From the NCBI GenBank assembly GCA_029207755.1, contig JARCOQ010000003.1, positions 48,156,971 to 48,220,970 on the forward strand: a DNA stretch of 64,000 nucleotides, read 5' to 3'. Shown here in pieces: positions 26,331-39,174 of this stretch. The DNA is from Chamaea fasciata. Lineage: Eukaryota > Chordata > Aves > Passeriformes > Sylviidae. The translations under genes and the position numbers were made by a program. Within the stretch, counting starts at the first letter, position 1; each line of letters starts with the position of its first letter. Below the pieces are notes generated by a model. That model saw only the letters and a list, made by a program, of their open reading frames with translations. It did no database searches and was not told the origin of the DNA.

Positions 26331-27520
26331 CTGGCTGACCCGGGCCTGCCCAGTGCCGTGTCACACGAGCAGCTGGCAGCTTTGCAAAGGGATTCTGTGC
26401 TTCCTGTCAGGCTTTTTGTTGGTTGCTTGTTTTTTTTCCCGTGCGTTCACCCTTAGGATCATGAAAGCTGCATGACTGTCCAAGGCCTGCTCTAGCAGGA
26501 AATGGTGGGAGATGAAGCACCATTTGAAAAACAAGGTTAGTCTCCCTAGAAAGAGGGACTAGATCCTCAGATTTTCACTGTCCACTGCTCCAAGGCCAGA
26601 TAGCTCCGCATCTTCCATCTACCAGCCCCTACTCAACTGGGAAGCACTTAAGGATTTTTTTTTAGTCTCAGTCCTTGGCATCAGCTGTAAATATGGTAAG
26701 TTCCCCTTTGTTCCAGAAAAAAAAGGTGGGCTTCCAGTTCTGCACTTGAAAGTGTGTATTGAGCAATGACTGGCAGTAATTTTACATGATAAGCTCTAGC
26801 TGACTGAATTCAGAGTCTGTTTTCCCTCAGAATACTGTACAATACCTTGAACTGGGTTTGTTCCATTACTTACTGTGATGAAATGCCAGGAAGTCACATC
26901 AGGAAAATTATACATAACCAGCCAGTATTTCTCCACTCCACTTGGTTAGCAGCTCAGCCACCTGTCCCTGCATGCTCCTCTGCTAGTGATGCTTCTGATG
27001 AGAAGCTGTTTCTTCTTTATTATTTGACCAACTACAAGAGAATTACTGTGTTTATAGTCTGCTTTGCTACTAAATCTGGATTTATGTGTGAAAGAAGGCA
27101 AAGGAATTTGGGAAAAATTTACCCTGAAACGCAAATGTTCAACAGACACATCACACAATATAAGTAAATAGAGCTTTAAACAGTCCTCTGTCCTGTAAAA
27201 GTCTCACTTTATTCCTAGGGAGCTGGTGGTCACTGTTCCCAAGGAGACAGACCCACGTTGTATCCCATCACAAGGACAGCAGAACCTCAGCTGGAGAGCC
27301 ATTAGTGTCTGCTGCCTGGTTAACTATGGGCTCATATTATTTTCCATTAGCCTGCATAAAAGAAATCCCACAAGGATGAAAGCTAAAAGAAGCATTACTC
27401 CATACATTCTGCATTAGGCTGTTAAAGCGTGGCAGAAACAAAATGTGTCACCCAGTGCTCTGTATGGAAAGCAGTGGGCAGCTGGTGGCCCTTGGGGTGT
27501 GATCGAGTGGGTTTGTTTCA

Positions 27521-27534
27521 CCACTAGATGACAC
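27521..27534 (+). promoter_or_regulatory. weak CTCF-like site
   Basis: CCACTAGATGACAC differs by one central base from CCACTAGATGGCAC. The changed base is an important one, so binding is doubtful. Confidence 0.2.
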
Positions 27535-28182
27535 TTGTATCTCTTGAAAAGGCTCTGCCACCCTCAGTGTGGCTGCAGGTCACAGAAATTTTGAAAGCAG
27601 ATTAACCTTGCTCCAGGTGGGAGCTCCCTGAGCCCCTCTCAGACACAGTCACTGCCTGGTTAATTGCAAGTGGTTGCACATTAGGAAGCCTCACCTGATT
27701 ATTTTGCAAAAGTAAGGTAGAGAAAAGATGATGACTCGACTTTTGAAGTTCTGGTTTCCCTCCCAACAGAAGCAAGATAAGTGCTCAGTGAGAGGTCTCC
27801 TACTGACTTGTGGAGCATGGCTGAATGCATTGAGCTTGTCAAAAGTATGGTGGACTCAGGGCCAGGTACTGCAAGACCCCAAACTCGCTATGAAGCCATG
27901 GCCAGGCTGTGCCTCACTCCTAACACCACTTTAAAAAAGCCACAGGGCTCATGTGGTGTTATGGCCAATACCCAAATTCTACTCTTTGCAAAACCAGGAC
28001 AGCTCCTTGTGCCCCAGCCCTCTTAGGGGACAAAGTCATTCTTGTATACAAATGCTCAAATACCACAGGGTAACACGCTGTAGCTACCACGATGATGGAG
28101 AACTTTCTGAGTGATAAGCTTCATTCTGCTTCAGGAATTGATTATAAGTATTTGAAAATGCAAATTTTGAAAAGGCAAGACA

Positions 28183-28203
28183 ATAATAATAATAATAATA
28201 AAA
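28183..28203. repeat. (AAT)n microsatellite, about 7 units
   Basis: Seven perfect AAT trinucleotides; short and possibly polymorphic. Confidence 0.85.
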
Positions 28204-31200
28204 TCCTGAGATTAAAAGAGCCACTAATAAAAAGTCCAAGATTAAAATGCTAGTAAGGCTTTAGATTACACAGCCATCATGTAGCAGAGCACTATACAGG
28301 ACACAGGGAAGTGTAGAACATGGTGTTTAAGGACAGCTGAAATCATATTTCTGAAAACTCTCCATGAAGAAATGTCCATATACTTCTGATACATGCTCTT
28401 TAATTCCCAGACAAATACCAAAGGGGTGAAGCTCCTATTCCTCCCAGAAATAAGAGAATAGAAGAACATTCAAACACAGCCTGAGATGGCAGCCCTATGC
28501 CACCCTTTGATGGACTTTAACAGGCCAGTAGTGCTGTGCAGAATCCCAAAGAATTGTACTTCCACAGATCTGCTTGCAAGATGGGAAATTCATGGTTTTT
28601 ATGGCTTGGAAAGTGATTATCAAGATAATGGCGGCAATTTGTCTGCAAGCTAGCCTTCACAGAAACTTCCTAATATGAAGATCTTCTTCTCATATTGTGC
28701 ATCTTAACATGAACAATTAAAGTCTTATGGATTTTGCTGTTTCATGTTTTCCCCAGTTTATGTTTTTTTCCCCTCTTTTTCCACAAAAATGGAAATCTGC
28801 TTTCCAAGTACCTTTCCTCATTTGTGATGCTGGCCAGGTAATTAACAACTTCACTCACAATCAATACATAGAGTTTTCCTGAGTGTGTAATAAGGTAGGA
28901 GATGAAGATAGATTTTTCCTGTGTAAGCTTTCCACAGTAAACCTGAGTATTTACTCCTCTTGCATAAATCTACTTACCTCCTTTTAATCATGATGATGAA
29001 ATCAATTAAATACATTTTACTTGTCTGCACAAAAACTAATGAGAATAAGATTTACAGGCAAGTAGGGTATTCTTGATACTGAGTTATTGGATGGAGACTC
29101 GAGCTAGCCTCTAAGTTAAGACATGTAGAAGTTAAGACTTTTAAAGTGCTGGACAAGTGTGAAGACACACTGTACTACCAGTGCCTTAAACCTGACTTTG
29201 CTCCTGTGTCAGAACAAAGCAAAAGCTGTGTGCCTGATTAGAGCTATGACCATACATAGGAGAAAACAGTCCACATTGGGGAAGCAATTTACAGGAACAG
29301 CTTGTTTATTTCGGACAAACAGTGCTGCCTGTGTAAGCCCCATCTCAAGCACAGCTCCTGCTGGCTTCAGTGGGAATCTGGTATGAGTCAAAAGTGGAGG
29401 CTCAGTAGTGCTCTGTGGAGAAGTATGATCATAATTATAGCGTGGATTATAATTGGAGACTTGCAAAGTCAATCAGCCTGCTTCTGGTAATATCAATAGC
29501 TGTCTGGTGGCTAAATTGCCTGGACTAATTCTTTTTTAACACCTCAGCCATAAGACTCATCATTAGACAAATGCCATATCCTAATATATACTGCAGCTTA
29601 AACACAATGATAGCTTCAATCTGTTTTTTACTTTCTGTGATATTCTCTCTTTTTGCCCACATACAGGGAAAAAAAGTTTATTGTAGGCAGAAGACTGCAC
29701 GGACTGTTCCCCATCAGAAGGTTGTTGCAGTCTTCTTGTCCCTGGGAAGTGATGAGCTTCTGCAGACCTCTGGTGCATTATGGTATTTGAAAAATAAGCA
29801 ATAAACAAAACAAACGTTTGCTGCAGCTCTTGATGCTGCTGCAGCTCAAAAATTTCCTGGAAGAAATAATCGAATTAATATGTATCAGATTCATAAATTG
29901 GAAAAAAAGGCCAATCAGCTGTTCAAAAATCTAAGCAGTCCCTGTTATGATCTTTCTTACTTGTACAGTTACCTACTCAGTCCATGCAAGAATACTTGGA
30001 GGGGAAAAAACAATCCTTGCTTATCCCAACGCCCTATTTTCCTCTTGTACAACACGCAGAGTGTGGATTTGGTTCCAGCTGAGGAACCTGTCCAGGGTCA
30101 AGCAGATGCAAATCCAGTGTGTGCTGTGTCAGGCCCCTCAGTGGAGCAGGCAGGGTCAGTACCACTGAAGAGCACCCTGAAGTTGTCGGGAATATTTTTA
30201 TGCTTGTTCATTCCCTGGATCTGTTTCAAAAGGCAAGCGTTGTACTTGCTGACAGCAGCCCGTGTTTTCAGAGCTAGGCTCCACCAGCAGTTAATTCAAA
30301 CTGGCCTGATTTTCACTGCTCCAATCTGAAGCAAGTTCCTTGGCTCCTCACTCGAGTAATTTTTAGTTAGAGACCTACCTTTTGGTAACTGATTCGGAAC
30401 ATTATGACCTGCCTTTAAATGTGATATGTTACAAAATTAGAGGGACAATTTATGGGCCAGCAGATACTTCCCTTTGCAAGTTTCTAACTTCCCAATGCAT
30501 TATATCCTTACAATGAGTCAATAAAACAAGTCACAGCTGCAGCGCAGTGAGTGTCAAGAGGCGCAATGGACAGCGGGTATTCTTGATGATTTACTCTATC
30601 AGCCTCCTGAACAAGCACTTTTACTTTCTGAAAGTTCACCGTGCTATACTGTACGAGGTGAGTGCCTCTCGGCGCTTTGGCTGCGCCTCCCGCACCGCAG
30701 TGAGATCGATACCGTGCACCGGAGTCAGCCTCGCTGGGGGAGGAAGGTCAGCCGAGTTAAGCCGTCCGCTGGCCCGCAGGCAAACCCTGAAAACAAAAAG
30801 CGGGAAAAAGCCTTCAGGGGCTCTAAGGCTTAAGGCAACTCAGGCTGGACACGGCCAGCGCCCGCACTCCCGGGGGCTGGCAGCGGCGAGGGTTCAGCCG
30901 CGGGTCAGCGGAGCTGGCCTCGGGTTTGCCGTGGAGCGATCACACACTCGGTGTTGAAACGGGCAGAAGGGCTGAAAGACACACAAAATCCCTCCAGTCC
31001 ACACAGATTCCTTCTCTTTCACGCGGAATAGGGGCAGACGGGGCACAGCTCTGCAGGGCTAGATGAAAGCACGGGGGTTTGTTACTCTGCAGACCCGGTG
31101 CCTCCCAGTTATTATTTTTTACTTTATTTATAGCGCTACTCAAAAATGAGTACACATTTTGCTACGGGGGAAATAAAAGACAAAACTCCCAGCTATCCTT

Positions 31201-31357
31201 GCCTACAGCCTCTGGGAAATTAGCCCGGGTCAACGAGAATTCAGCGCTTCTCTCCTGTAGCCGCGAATTGCTGAGAAACCCTGTTGGGTGGCAGGGGACA
31301 GCTCGGAGCAGGGGCTGCCCGGACCCTGCCCCGTGCCGTTGGCGGCGGGGCGTGCGT

Positions 31358-31530
31358 GCAGGGCTGGAAACGGCCCGTGAGGGCAGGGACGGCCGCCCAG
31401 CAGTGCCGCCATCCCGCTGGGATGTAGGGGCAGGGCTGGAAGCGGCCCGTGAGGGCATGAGCGGCCCATAAGGGCAAGGAGCAGCCCTTGAGCGCAGGAG
31501 CGACCCAGCAGCGCCGCGGTCCCGGCGGGA
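31358..31530 (+). repeat. GC-rich imperfect tandem duplication (unit start spacing 72 bp)
   Basis: GCAGGGCTGGAAACGGCCCG at 31358 recurs as GCAGGGCTGGAAGCGGCCCG at 31430, and CCCAGCAGTGCCGCC recurs as CCCAGCAGCGCCGCG about 105 bp later. The second unit is longer, with an inserted stretch of GGC/CAAGG-type sequence. It overlaps the CpG-rich patch and contributes to the spurious long open frames on both strands. Confidence 0.75.
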
Positions 31531-31542
31531 GCAGGCACGGAC

Positions 31543-31560
31543 GCAGCGCCCCCTGGCGGG
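31543..31560 (-). promoter_or_regulatory. CTCF-like site
   Basis: The minus strand reads CCGCCAGGGGGCGCTGC, essentially the vertebrate CTCF core consensus (CCRCCAGGGGGCGCT). It lies at the edge of the CpG-rich patch. Motif match only. Confidence 0.65.
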
Positions 31561-31770
31561 TCCAGCCGGGAGGGAATGGCGGCGCCGGGACCCCGCATGG
31601 AAAATCGCAACTCCTTGCGTAAAATATTCTGTGTGTATTACCTGTTCACATCGCGTTTTAAAAATTCCTCCAGGCAACAATCATAATTATGAATTTTTAA
31701 AAGTGGCTGAATGACTGAGTAAGGCGTCCCCTCTATACTATCTGCATTATTTTTGATTGAAAATGAAAAA

Positions 31771-31821
31771 AACCACACACACAAAAGACACACACACCAA
31801 AAACAAACAAACAAACAAAAA
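31771..31821. repeat. (AC)n / (AAAC)n simple repeat
   Basis: ACACAC runs followed by five AAAC units just downstream of the CpG-rich patch. Minor low-complexity sequence. Confidence 0.85.
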
Positions 31822-33116
31822 TGACTGTGGCACAACGTTTCTGTAGGTTTCTACTTAAATTAATTTCCATATTATTCCCCATACAGCCACACTGCTACCA
31901 AAGTGACAGTATGAAAGCAGCAAGGAATACAGTGGAACCTGTTAAAAAGGATGGAACAGGGAGACTGCATCATGTTGAGTCTGAAAGCAAAGTACTGAAC
32001 TGGACTGCCAAGAGTGATATCTCACAGTGATATCTACCCTGTGCATCTCGCTGGTGAACTCCTGGCCTCCCACAAAAGTCTAGCTGAATGTCACTGAGCA
32101 GGGACTTCATCTGATAAAAAGTCTCACACTTGATTTGCAATTGTTCTGCACTGCATGCCAGCTCTGTTGTACCAGTGCTGGCTGTGTGTTGTATTATAGC
32201 AATGATATAGTCTTGCACACAAATGCTGCTAGATATGTGAGGGACAATAATAGACCTCCAGCTCCTGCTAAGTTTAGTGAGAAGACTGAAAAGAGGAGGA
32301 TACTTCATCTGGACTTGTCTCTGATTCCAATTTGTAAGTGGTACCACAGGGATCTACATTCTTCTCATCTTAGCCATGTTTCCAGATTTTTTGTTGTTGT
32401 TTTGTGTTAAACAAATCAGAGTCTTTAGGAGAAAGCAGATATGGACATAGGCAGACAAACACACTAAACAGAACTTAAATATCTCAGCCTGTGCATATGG
32501 TATTTCAGAGCATCAATTATCAAAACAGTTTCCATCTGCTACATCACAGCTGCAATGTGCTAAGCAAGTTATATATATGGGAGACAAAAAGAAACCACTT
32601 GAAAAACCTAAGTTACCAATGAAGTCTTTTAAAATTATCACACTGAATAGTTCAGGTGAAAGCCATTAAGCAAGTCTGAGAAATGTGCTTTTAGGAAACT
32701 CACATTTTGCACTGGAACAATAAAAATGCATTCCCTTGCTTTTCCTAATGCTTTTGGTGAAATGCTGTAAAAGTCATTCTACCAAGAGTAAGGACAAGGT
32801 AAGAGGAAGTTTCTCATTCCTGCATCAGCTGAACCTCACATTCTCTCATGTCACATTTTTGTGGTGTAAGAGAGAAGAGTACAAACATAGCTTCAGGCAC
32901 TTGTAGCTAATTTTTAGTCCCTTATCCTTCTCCAGTTCCCAAGAGTAAAATTTTTATGGGGTATGTTAAGTCCTGTGATATAAAGGCTTTCATTCCTTTG
33001 TCTATTCTGGTGGACTAGGGGTGGAGTAGTTTTAGTCTCTCCTGGATTTTTGGATCTGTGATTCTAACCTCTGCCAGCAATAGCCTCCACAGCCAAGTGA
33101 AGGTTTCTCCGTAGTG

Positions 33117-33159
<43 letters not shown>
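33117..33159. repeat. uninterrupted poly-A run (43 bp)
   Basis: Forty-three consecutive A. As with the other long run, it could be a retrocopy tail or a simple repeat; no parent sequence recognised upstream. Confidence 0.95.
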
Positions 33160-33161
<2 letters not shown>

Positions 33162-36100
33162 TAAAACCCCATAATAATTATGGCCTTAAAGATGAAGAAG
33201 TGGAGCATAGAAGAGGAAGAACAGATTGTTTTTTCACTGCACCTTTTCATCCCTTTAGGCGCTTTCTGCTTTCTGTGTGTCTGATGTAGTTCTGGTTGCT
33301 CCCAGCTGTGCCACTGCTGAGTGCTCGGACTGCCTCTGTACCTGTCTGTAGCTGACATCTACTGGTTTTTGCCATGAGTAGAATGTCCAGACATTGGATG
33401 GAAATCAAATCTAGCACACTACAGGCTGCAAAAACAGTAATCTTCTCTTAGCAAGACACTTTATTTTTATGACTTATAAGCAAGTCAAACTTTACAGAAC
33501 TTCATGAACATGCTGCTACTGTATCCCTCCTTGTATGTTCCAGCTTTACAATGAGCTGGATTATACACCAAGCCAGGATCTCTCTTGGCCTATGCTTGGT
33601 CTTGTGAGAATGGTTTTGTTGAGAATAGGTTCCCCATGGTGTCTGGGAATGATATCTGGGGTGTCCTGTCTGTGGGTCCACACCCATGGAATCCACCTTT
33701 TCTCAGGCTGAGAGTAGACAAGCCTGGGTATTATTTCCCATGGATTGTGCTGTGCCCCCAGGGCTGCCATGTGCAAGGCAAACACCTTGCATGTACCCAT
33801 GGAAGAGTGAGCATTTTGGTGTGTGCCCTTTGGGGGAAAGCCATGTGTTGGGCAGGGAAGCTCAGGTTTCAGAGAGGAGTGTGCACCCAGATCTGGCCCT
33901 TGGGCTTGTACATTATCTCATTCTCAGAATAGTCTGCCAGTCCCTGAACCATTGACCCTAACTACATTCTTGATGCCACAGAGATCCAAGTTCCCGAGTC
34001 CTATCAAACAATATCCCCCATCCCCCACACCAAATATTTTTTCTTATTGTGGCTAGTGACATCTTCACTGCACCTTCCTTTCATGCTGTTGTCTCACTTC
34101 ATACAATGCAGATTGTTGCTTTTCCTGGCTTTCTACTCCTCTACTGTCTTTGTCCTCTTTTGAGATGGAAGACAACAGCATCTTGTTTTTCTGCAAAGAA
34201 GAATATTTGAATCATTGAGATATGACCTGGACTCTGAATTTATTAGGACTGATTCAAGTAATGAATGAGAGGAAAAAAAGGGCTCTGAGAGTGAGATTTC
34301 TTCATTCTGCAAACTGCCATGTGATTATGCAAAGCTGTTCTCTTATGTTTTCTGCCAGACAAAATATGTAGACACTTTTCTTGCCTTTTGGAGGGGAAAT
34401 GCTGTGCATGTGCATAAATTCTGTCTTCCTTAAATTAAAAAGAGACCTTATAGAGTGGGAAAATTGTACCTTGCTGGGGTGAGCAGACTGGCCGACCAGA
34501 ACCGAGCCTGCTTTCACAGCACATTGCTTGTCTCAGTAGCGAGGCAACATGGAACAGGCTTGGTCTGCTTTTTGATCTGTAAATGCCAGCCAAATTAAAG
34601 CAAAGCAGATGGGACAAGTAATATGAAGATTAACGAAGCTACTTGCATTAAAAAGTAACTGTAGATACATATTTTAATGGAAAAGATCCTTTCTAATTCA
34701 GAGTAACTGGTCAAAAGAAAAGGATCAAGCAAAGAAAACTGTTAAAGCTTCACAGAGTATACCTACAAAGAATTATTACGAGCCAATAAATCTTTATGGA
34801 CTTAATCCCCATTAAATTGAATTATCAGGTCAAAGACTTATTTTCTTTCTCAGCTACCTGCATCACACTGTGAATCTACCATTTTTCCTAAAATGTAGTT
34901 GAAAAGAAATCAAACAGTGATAAATGCTTTAGGGATTATTTACAATGCAATCTAACATGTTTTCATTCTCCTGTGACTTTTGCAGTTTCCATCCAAACTT
35001 TTACAAATTTCTATGAATAGTGGCATTTTCCCTTTGTATTATCCTTTGTATAACTGGCTACACTTCAATTGAAAGAGAAATGAGTGTCAGGAGAGAGTAC
35101 AGAAAACAACTTCTTTTAGTTTTACCACAAAAAATGCACCTCAACCTTAACAATATGCTGAAGGATGCCCTCTGCTCTAATAAAATTCTAAATCAATATT
35201 CAAAATTCCAGCCAATCACCAAGTATAATTGTAAAACATTTCCAGTATTGCTCTAAACTCTGAGCTCACTTGGGGTTTCCAACTGCATAGCTGGTTCACA
35301 GGAGGAAAACCAGGCTTGTCTCTCACATACCACTGTGCTGCTTCTTGAAACTGGTTCTTGATATTTAGATACTAATAGACTCTTCAACAGTGTTTTAAGT
35401 ATAGAGAGTGGAATTAGCTTTGTATTTCATTCATCATTTGGAGGTGTGGGGGAATCAGAAAAAAAATAAAATCTTACCATTATATTGGAGACTGACTGCA
35501 AGAAACACACAACCTTCTGCCAGACACAGATCAGGATTTTTGAATTGCTGAGTTACCAAATTCCCTTTATTTAGGTAAAGAAATGGCTGCCAGACTGTTC
35601 TTCAGGAGTCAGACTTGAAATTTCAGGGGAGAAGTATGACAGTTAAACTGCAACTTTTTGAGATCAACATAGATATATGTGCTGTTTTTCATACACAGAG
35701 TCCTTCTATGAACAAAGAATGAGAGGCTGTGTAAGTGACAAATTGTGCCAACATTCTCAGAGATGATTTTCTATAAGAAATGTTAGAAGGTCCCTACTCC
35801 TACTCCCTCAAACCTCTTCTGTGGTGTGATGCCATCAGATAGCTGGTATAGTATGCTTTGATGCAGCCATTCTGCTATTGCACCTCCAAAATGGGTGTCA
35901 TCTTGAAAGATCAGGCAATCGTGTCTTGATCCAGAAAACCTTGCCCTATCTGTCCTGTTCTGTAAAGGGCTTGACTCCATGTGTGAGTCCTCTGCTGAAG
36001 TTCATCACTGAGTAAGAACAAACATGATTTCAAGCTTGTCCTTATGCCTCTACTGAATCTGGCCCTGTATGGCTGAGTTAAGTATAAGCAGGACTCGTGA

Positions 36101-37298
36101 CTGTCCAAATTCCAGAACTTTTATTACAGTAAATGTTATAAAGTTATGGTGCTTAAAAGTTGTGTTAATCCTACAGGGCAAATGAATAAACACGTTTTAC
36201 CCATGTGAACACATAATTTGACTATTGGGCAGCCTGGTCTACAAACTGGAGCCAAAAATCCTATCAATTAAAACACAAAATACTGTTCTTGTTTTCCTTA
36301 TAGTAAAGTGCTAAACACAATGGGTCTTTAACTTACTGCAAATGGCTGTTTTGAAATAGTTTTGTTTTAGTTTTTGTACATCTTTCCCCACTAACTTAGC
36401 CTGTAATATAGTGCACCATGCAAAAAGCTGTTTTGTTGGTGTAAAACTGATGCATATGAAATGTCATCAGTCATCTGTTTCTGGTCCAATGTATATAAAT
36501 TCTGACACTATCCAAACAAAGCATTTTCTCTTCCAGGCTCCATTGAGATAAGTGAATATTTTGTACTGGAATATGTAAAGGGATTTAGTAAAACTGTTAC
36601 TGTGCTTCTCTTAAAACATTACACACTCCAAAGTATGTGCAATTAAACAGTGTGACAGTAATTCACACCCTCATCATATCTGCGTTGTTGAAATGATTAA
36701 AGAGCCAATGGAGACATTCACAAACCACACAGCAGATTTTGACAATGTCACATTACCCTTCAAAATGAGAAAAATGGTGAAACTTAGAATTATGTTTAAC
36801 ATCTGAGAAAGATTTGATAATGTAGATCTGAGTACATTGTGCCTGAGTTTAAGTCAGTTGACAGCTGATTACATGTGGGGATGGGTTGTGATCATGAAGG
36901 TTATTAGCTGAATTTTTGACATTTAGATGTTGACAGTGCTGGCTTTTGGAGCTGGATTGATTTTTACAACAGAATGTCGTTATAGCGCTTGCAGTGACAT
37001 GAAGAACAGAACTTCAACTTGATCTTCCTCTACAGAAGCTCATTAGAGATTCACATAAGAAGACAACCAACACGTGCTATTACCATGGAAACAAGATGGA
37101 ATATTATGAAGCAGTATATCCCATATTTCAAAATAGAGAGGACAAAGAGCAATTCTAGCAAAAATCTGACAGGCTTTTTATTTGCAGCCTGTATGGGTCA
37201 AAGCAAAACTTAGCTCCTGCTCTTTGAAATAAAAATCACCAGCGCAGTTTTAGTCCTCTGGTTTCAATTCTTCCTTTTCGAAGACAAAAATTCAAGAT

Positions 37299-37320
37299 AG
37301 TTTAGTTTAGTTTAGTTTGT
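37299..37320. repeat. (TAGTT)n short tandem repeat
   Basis: Four AGTTT pentamers in a row. Short. Confidence 0.8.
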
Positions 37321-37548
37321 GATGTATGGGAGGAAGGAGGCTGAATGGAGGCATTGGCATCACAGCAGGTGTGTAGGTGTGGTGAGGTACAAAGCACACA
37401 CGTCATAGAACTGACTGAAGAGTGAGTCAAATTCAAGTCAAATAGTGAGGTATGGATAAAATAGAGGTGAGCAAAACCAGCAGAAGCTTAACATCTGGTC
37501 ATTAAGATGCAGAGGAAAGCCTAATTACAAAGACAGTGGCTAGCCAGT

Positions 37549-38228
37549 TGTAGTGGTTTAAGGCAGATTTTGGGAGGAAAATCTCCTAAGGGGGCCCTCC
37601 CCCAGCCGGTTCAGGGAAGGAAAAAAAAAACCTCCTCTGAGAGAAGTGGAAAGAACCTTGTTTATTAAACAGACAAAGCACTCCCCAGCACAATAAATTC
37701 GACAGTACCAGATGACAAGAACTTCGTGCCGCTCTGGAGAGATGACAGGATTAGAAAAGAAGTCCTTCCTGGAGGTGGTTGCTCTGTCTCAGTCCCTCTG
37801 ACGCTGGGACACGCTGCGCAGGATGGATCTTGGTGGGTTCCAGGTGCAGGCCCCCATGGCGCTCCCCCGAGTCCTTCGTCCAGAGAGATTTTAACAGTTC
37901 CAAGGAAAGACGAAAAAAGAGGAAAAAAAAAGGAAAAAAAAACAGGAGGGGAGGAAAAAAAAAGTGAAGATTCTCCTCCTCTGCTAGCTACTGCCTAACT
38001 AGCTAACTAACTACTGAAGAAAGAAAAAAAAACATCTCTCTGTCCCTCCCGTGTGTTGCTGAATCCGACTCTCAAGGCCAGCTGGCGGAGGAAAGTTTCT
38101 GAAAACAAACCGTGTGCTTCTCCCTTCCCCCTGCTCCCAGACCCAACACCAAAGGCACACAGGGCAATATCCAACAGAGACCCAACAGACAACTGGGGAT
38201 ACAAACCTCACAACGTCACTCCAGAACA
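37549..38228 (-). mobile_element. solo LTR of an endogenous retrovirus (old copy)
   Basis: A 680-bp block, richer in GC and CpG than its surroundings, begins TGTAGTGGTTTAAGG and ends CAGAACA, giving the inverted TGT/ACA ends of an LTR. It is flanked by CCAGT (37544-37548) and CCAAT (38229-38233), a 5-bp duplication with one mismatch; an exact CCAGT lies 6 bp further on. Minus orientation is favoured because AATAAA on that strand (about 37660) sits about 110 bp before the LTR end. No internal retroviral genes are present. It lies about 1 kb downstream of the ADGB poly(A) site, in the same orientation as ADGB. Confidence 0.6.
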
Positions 38229-38233
38229 CCAAT

Positions 38234-39174
38234 ACCAGTGGCCAGAAATGCATAGGATAAAATTTCTTGTGATTTACATCAAATGGGTGAGTCTCATAGT
38301 TTCTTCCCTTGCCTAGATAATGAAATGCTTTTGGACATCCTGGACATAGTGCAGGTATACAATACATACTTAGTCTAACTTCCCAGGCTTCTGCTTGTGG
38401 TTACATACATGGGAAATACTTTAAACCGTTTAAAACACCTCTGTCTGTTCTAGAAAGTTTTCACAATTATAAGAGTCTTGATCATTGTGTCTGAGTACAG
38501 AGTGATAACTTGTGAGTGGATTTTTTTGGGAAAGAATGGTAAGTAGAGCAGCAGCATGTGATGTTAGTTTTTTGTGTTTGATGACACAACCACAAACACA
38601 GGAATTCTGTAATAATGGAACAAGAGCTTAGAGGAAATACTTCACCATTTTAATAAAAAGCCTGTGATTACCACTTTATTAACACACTGGTTTACATTTA
38701 AGAAATAGTTTTAAATTCCAGCTGAGAGTCTATTGTAATTAGTCACTTTGAGCAAAGCCAGCATGGGCAAAATATATCTTAGGAAAGATGAACAAAGAGA
38801 ATAATAGGGTTTTAAGGAATGTTTAACAAGCCTTGGAAGGTTGTGTCATGAGTTTGTCACTACAGAGAGTTACTATTAGATTCCAAAACACTTTAAGAGA
38901 ATGATGGAAGGGAAAAATATTACAGTACACAGAAAGCTTGTGAACCTACTCAATCAGGCTTTAGTAAGCCTCCCAATGCAAGCATATGAAAAGTGTGGTT
39001 TGCCCTATTTAATTATGATAAACTCTACAAACTGTCATCTGCTTAAGTAGCCAGGTCAAATGACTTTCAAAGCTGACAGGTTACATTCACTGTTTCAACT
39101 CTGATTCATTATTGACTGGTTTTGTTTTGCTTGAAAAAAAAAAGACAAAAGACACTGTGACTTTGGGAGAAGTG
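38234..39174. other. ADGB downstream flank
   Basis: About 940 bp between the LTR and the ADGB cleavage region. No feature beyond the T/GT-rich downstream element adjoining the poly(A) signal. Confidence 0.6.

Larger units (their letters stand above)
26331..30654. other. intergenic region
   Basis: Lies between the two CpG-rich patches. Holds the (AAT)n run and the weak CTCF-like word. A plus-strand frame of 149 codons at 29880-30329 is the longest here but resembles nothing I know. CGAG|GTGAGT at about 30657 is a consensus donor sequence at the edge of the second CpG patch and might end a first exon. Confidence 0.5.
30655..31600. promoter_or_regulatory. CpG-rich patch, candidate promoter/CpG island
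   Basis: Two CpG-dense blocks (about 30655-30935 and 31215-31600) in otherwise AT-rich, CpG-poor DNA. The second contains a GC-rich tandem duplication (31358-31530) and a near-perfect CTCF word. Bird CpG islands usually mark promoters. No coding exon beside it was recognised, so the transcript, if any, may be a lncRNA or the 5' end of a gene with distant exons. A decayed GC-rich repeat is the alternative. Confidence 0.55.
31601..37548. other. intergenic region
   Basis: AT-rich with simple repeats (31771-31821) and the poly-A run at 33117. No exon series recognised on either strand. Confidence 0.6.

Noticed and set aside
29880..30329. 149-codon plus-strand frame
   Set aside because: Longest frame of the left half, but no recognised family, no splice context, and composition like random translation.
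31079..31680. Open frames of 126-172 codons on both strands in the CpG-rich patch
   Set aside because: High GC lowers stop-codon frequency, the frames overlap on both strands, and no family pattern is seen.
35783..36108. Two overlapping minus-strand frames with similar RARFS words
   Set aside because: The shared word is short, the rest does not align, and no repeat or protein family was recognised.
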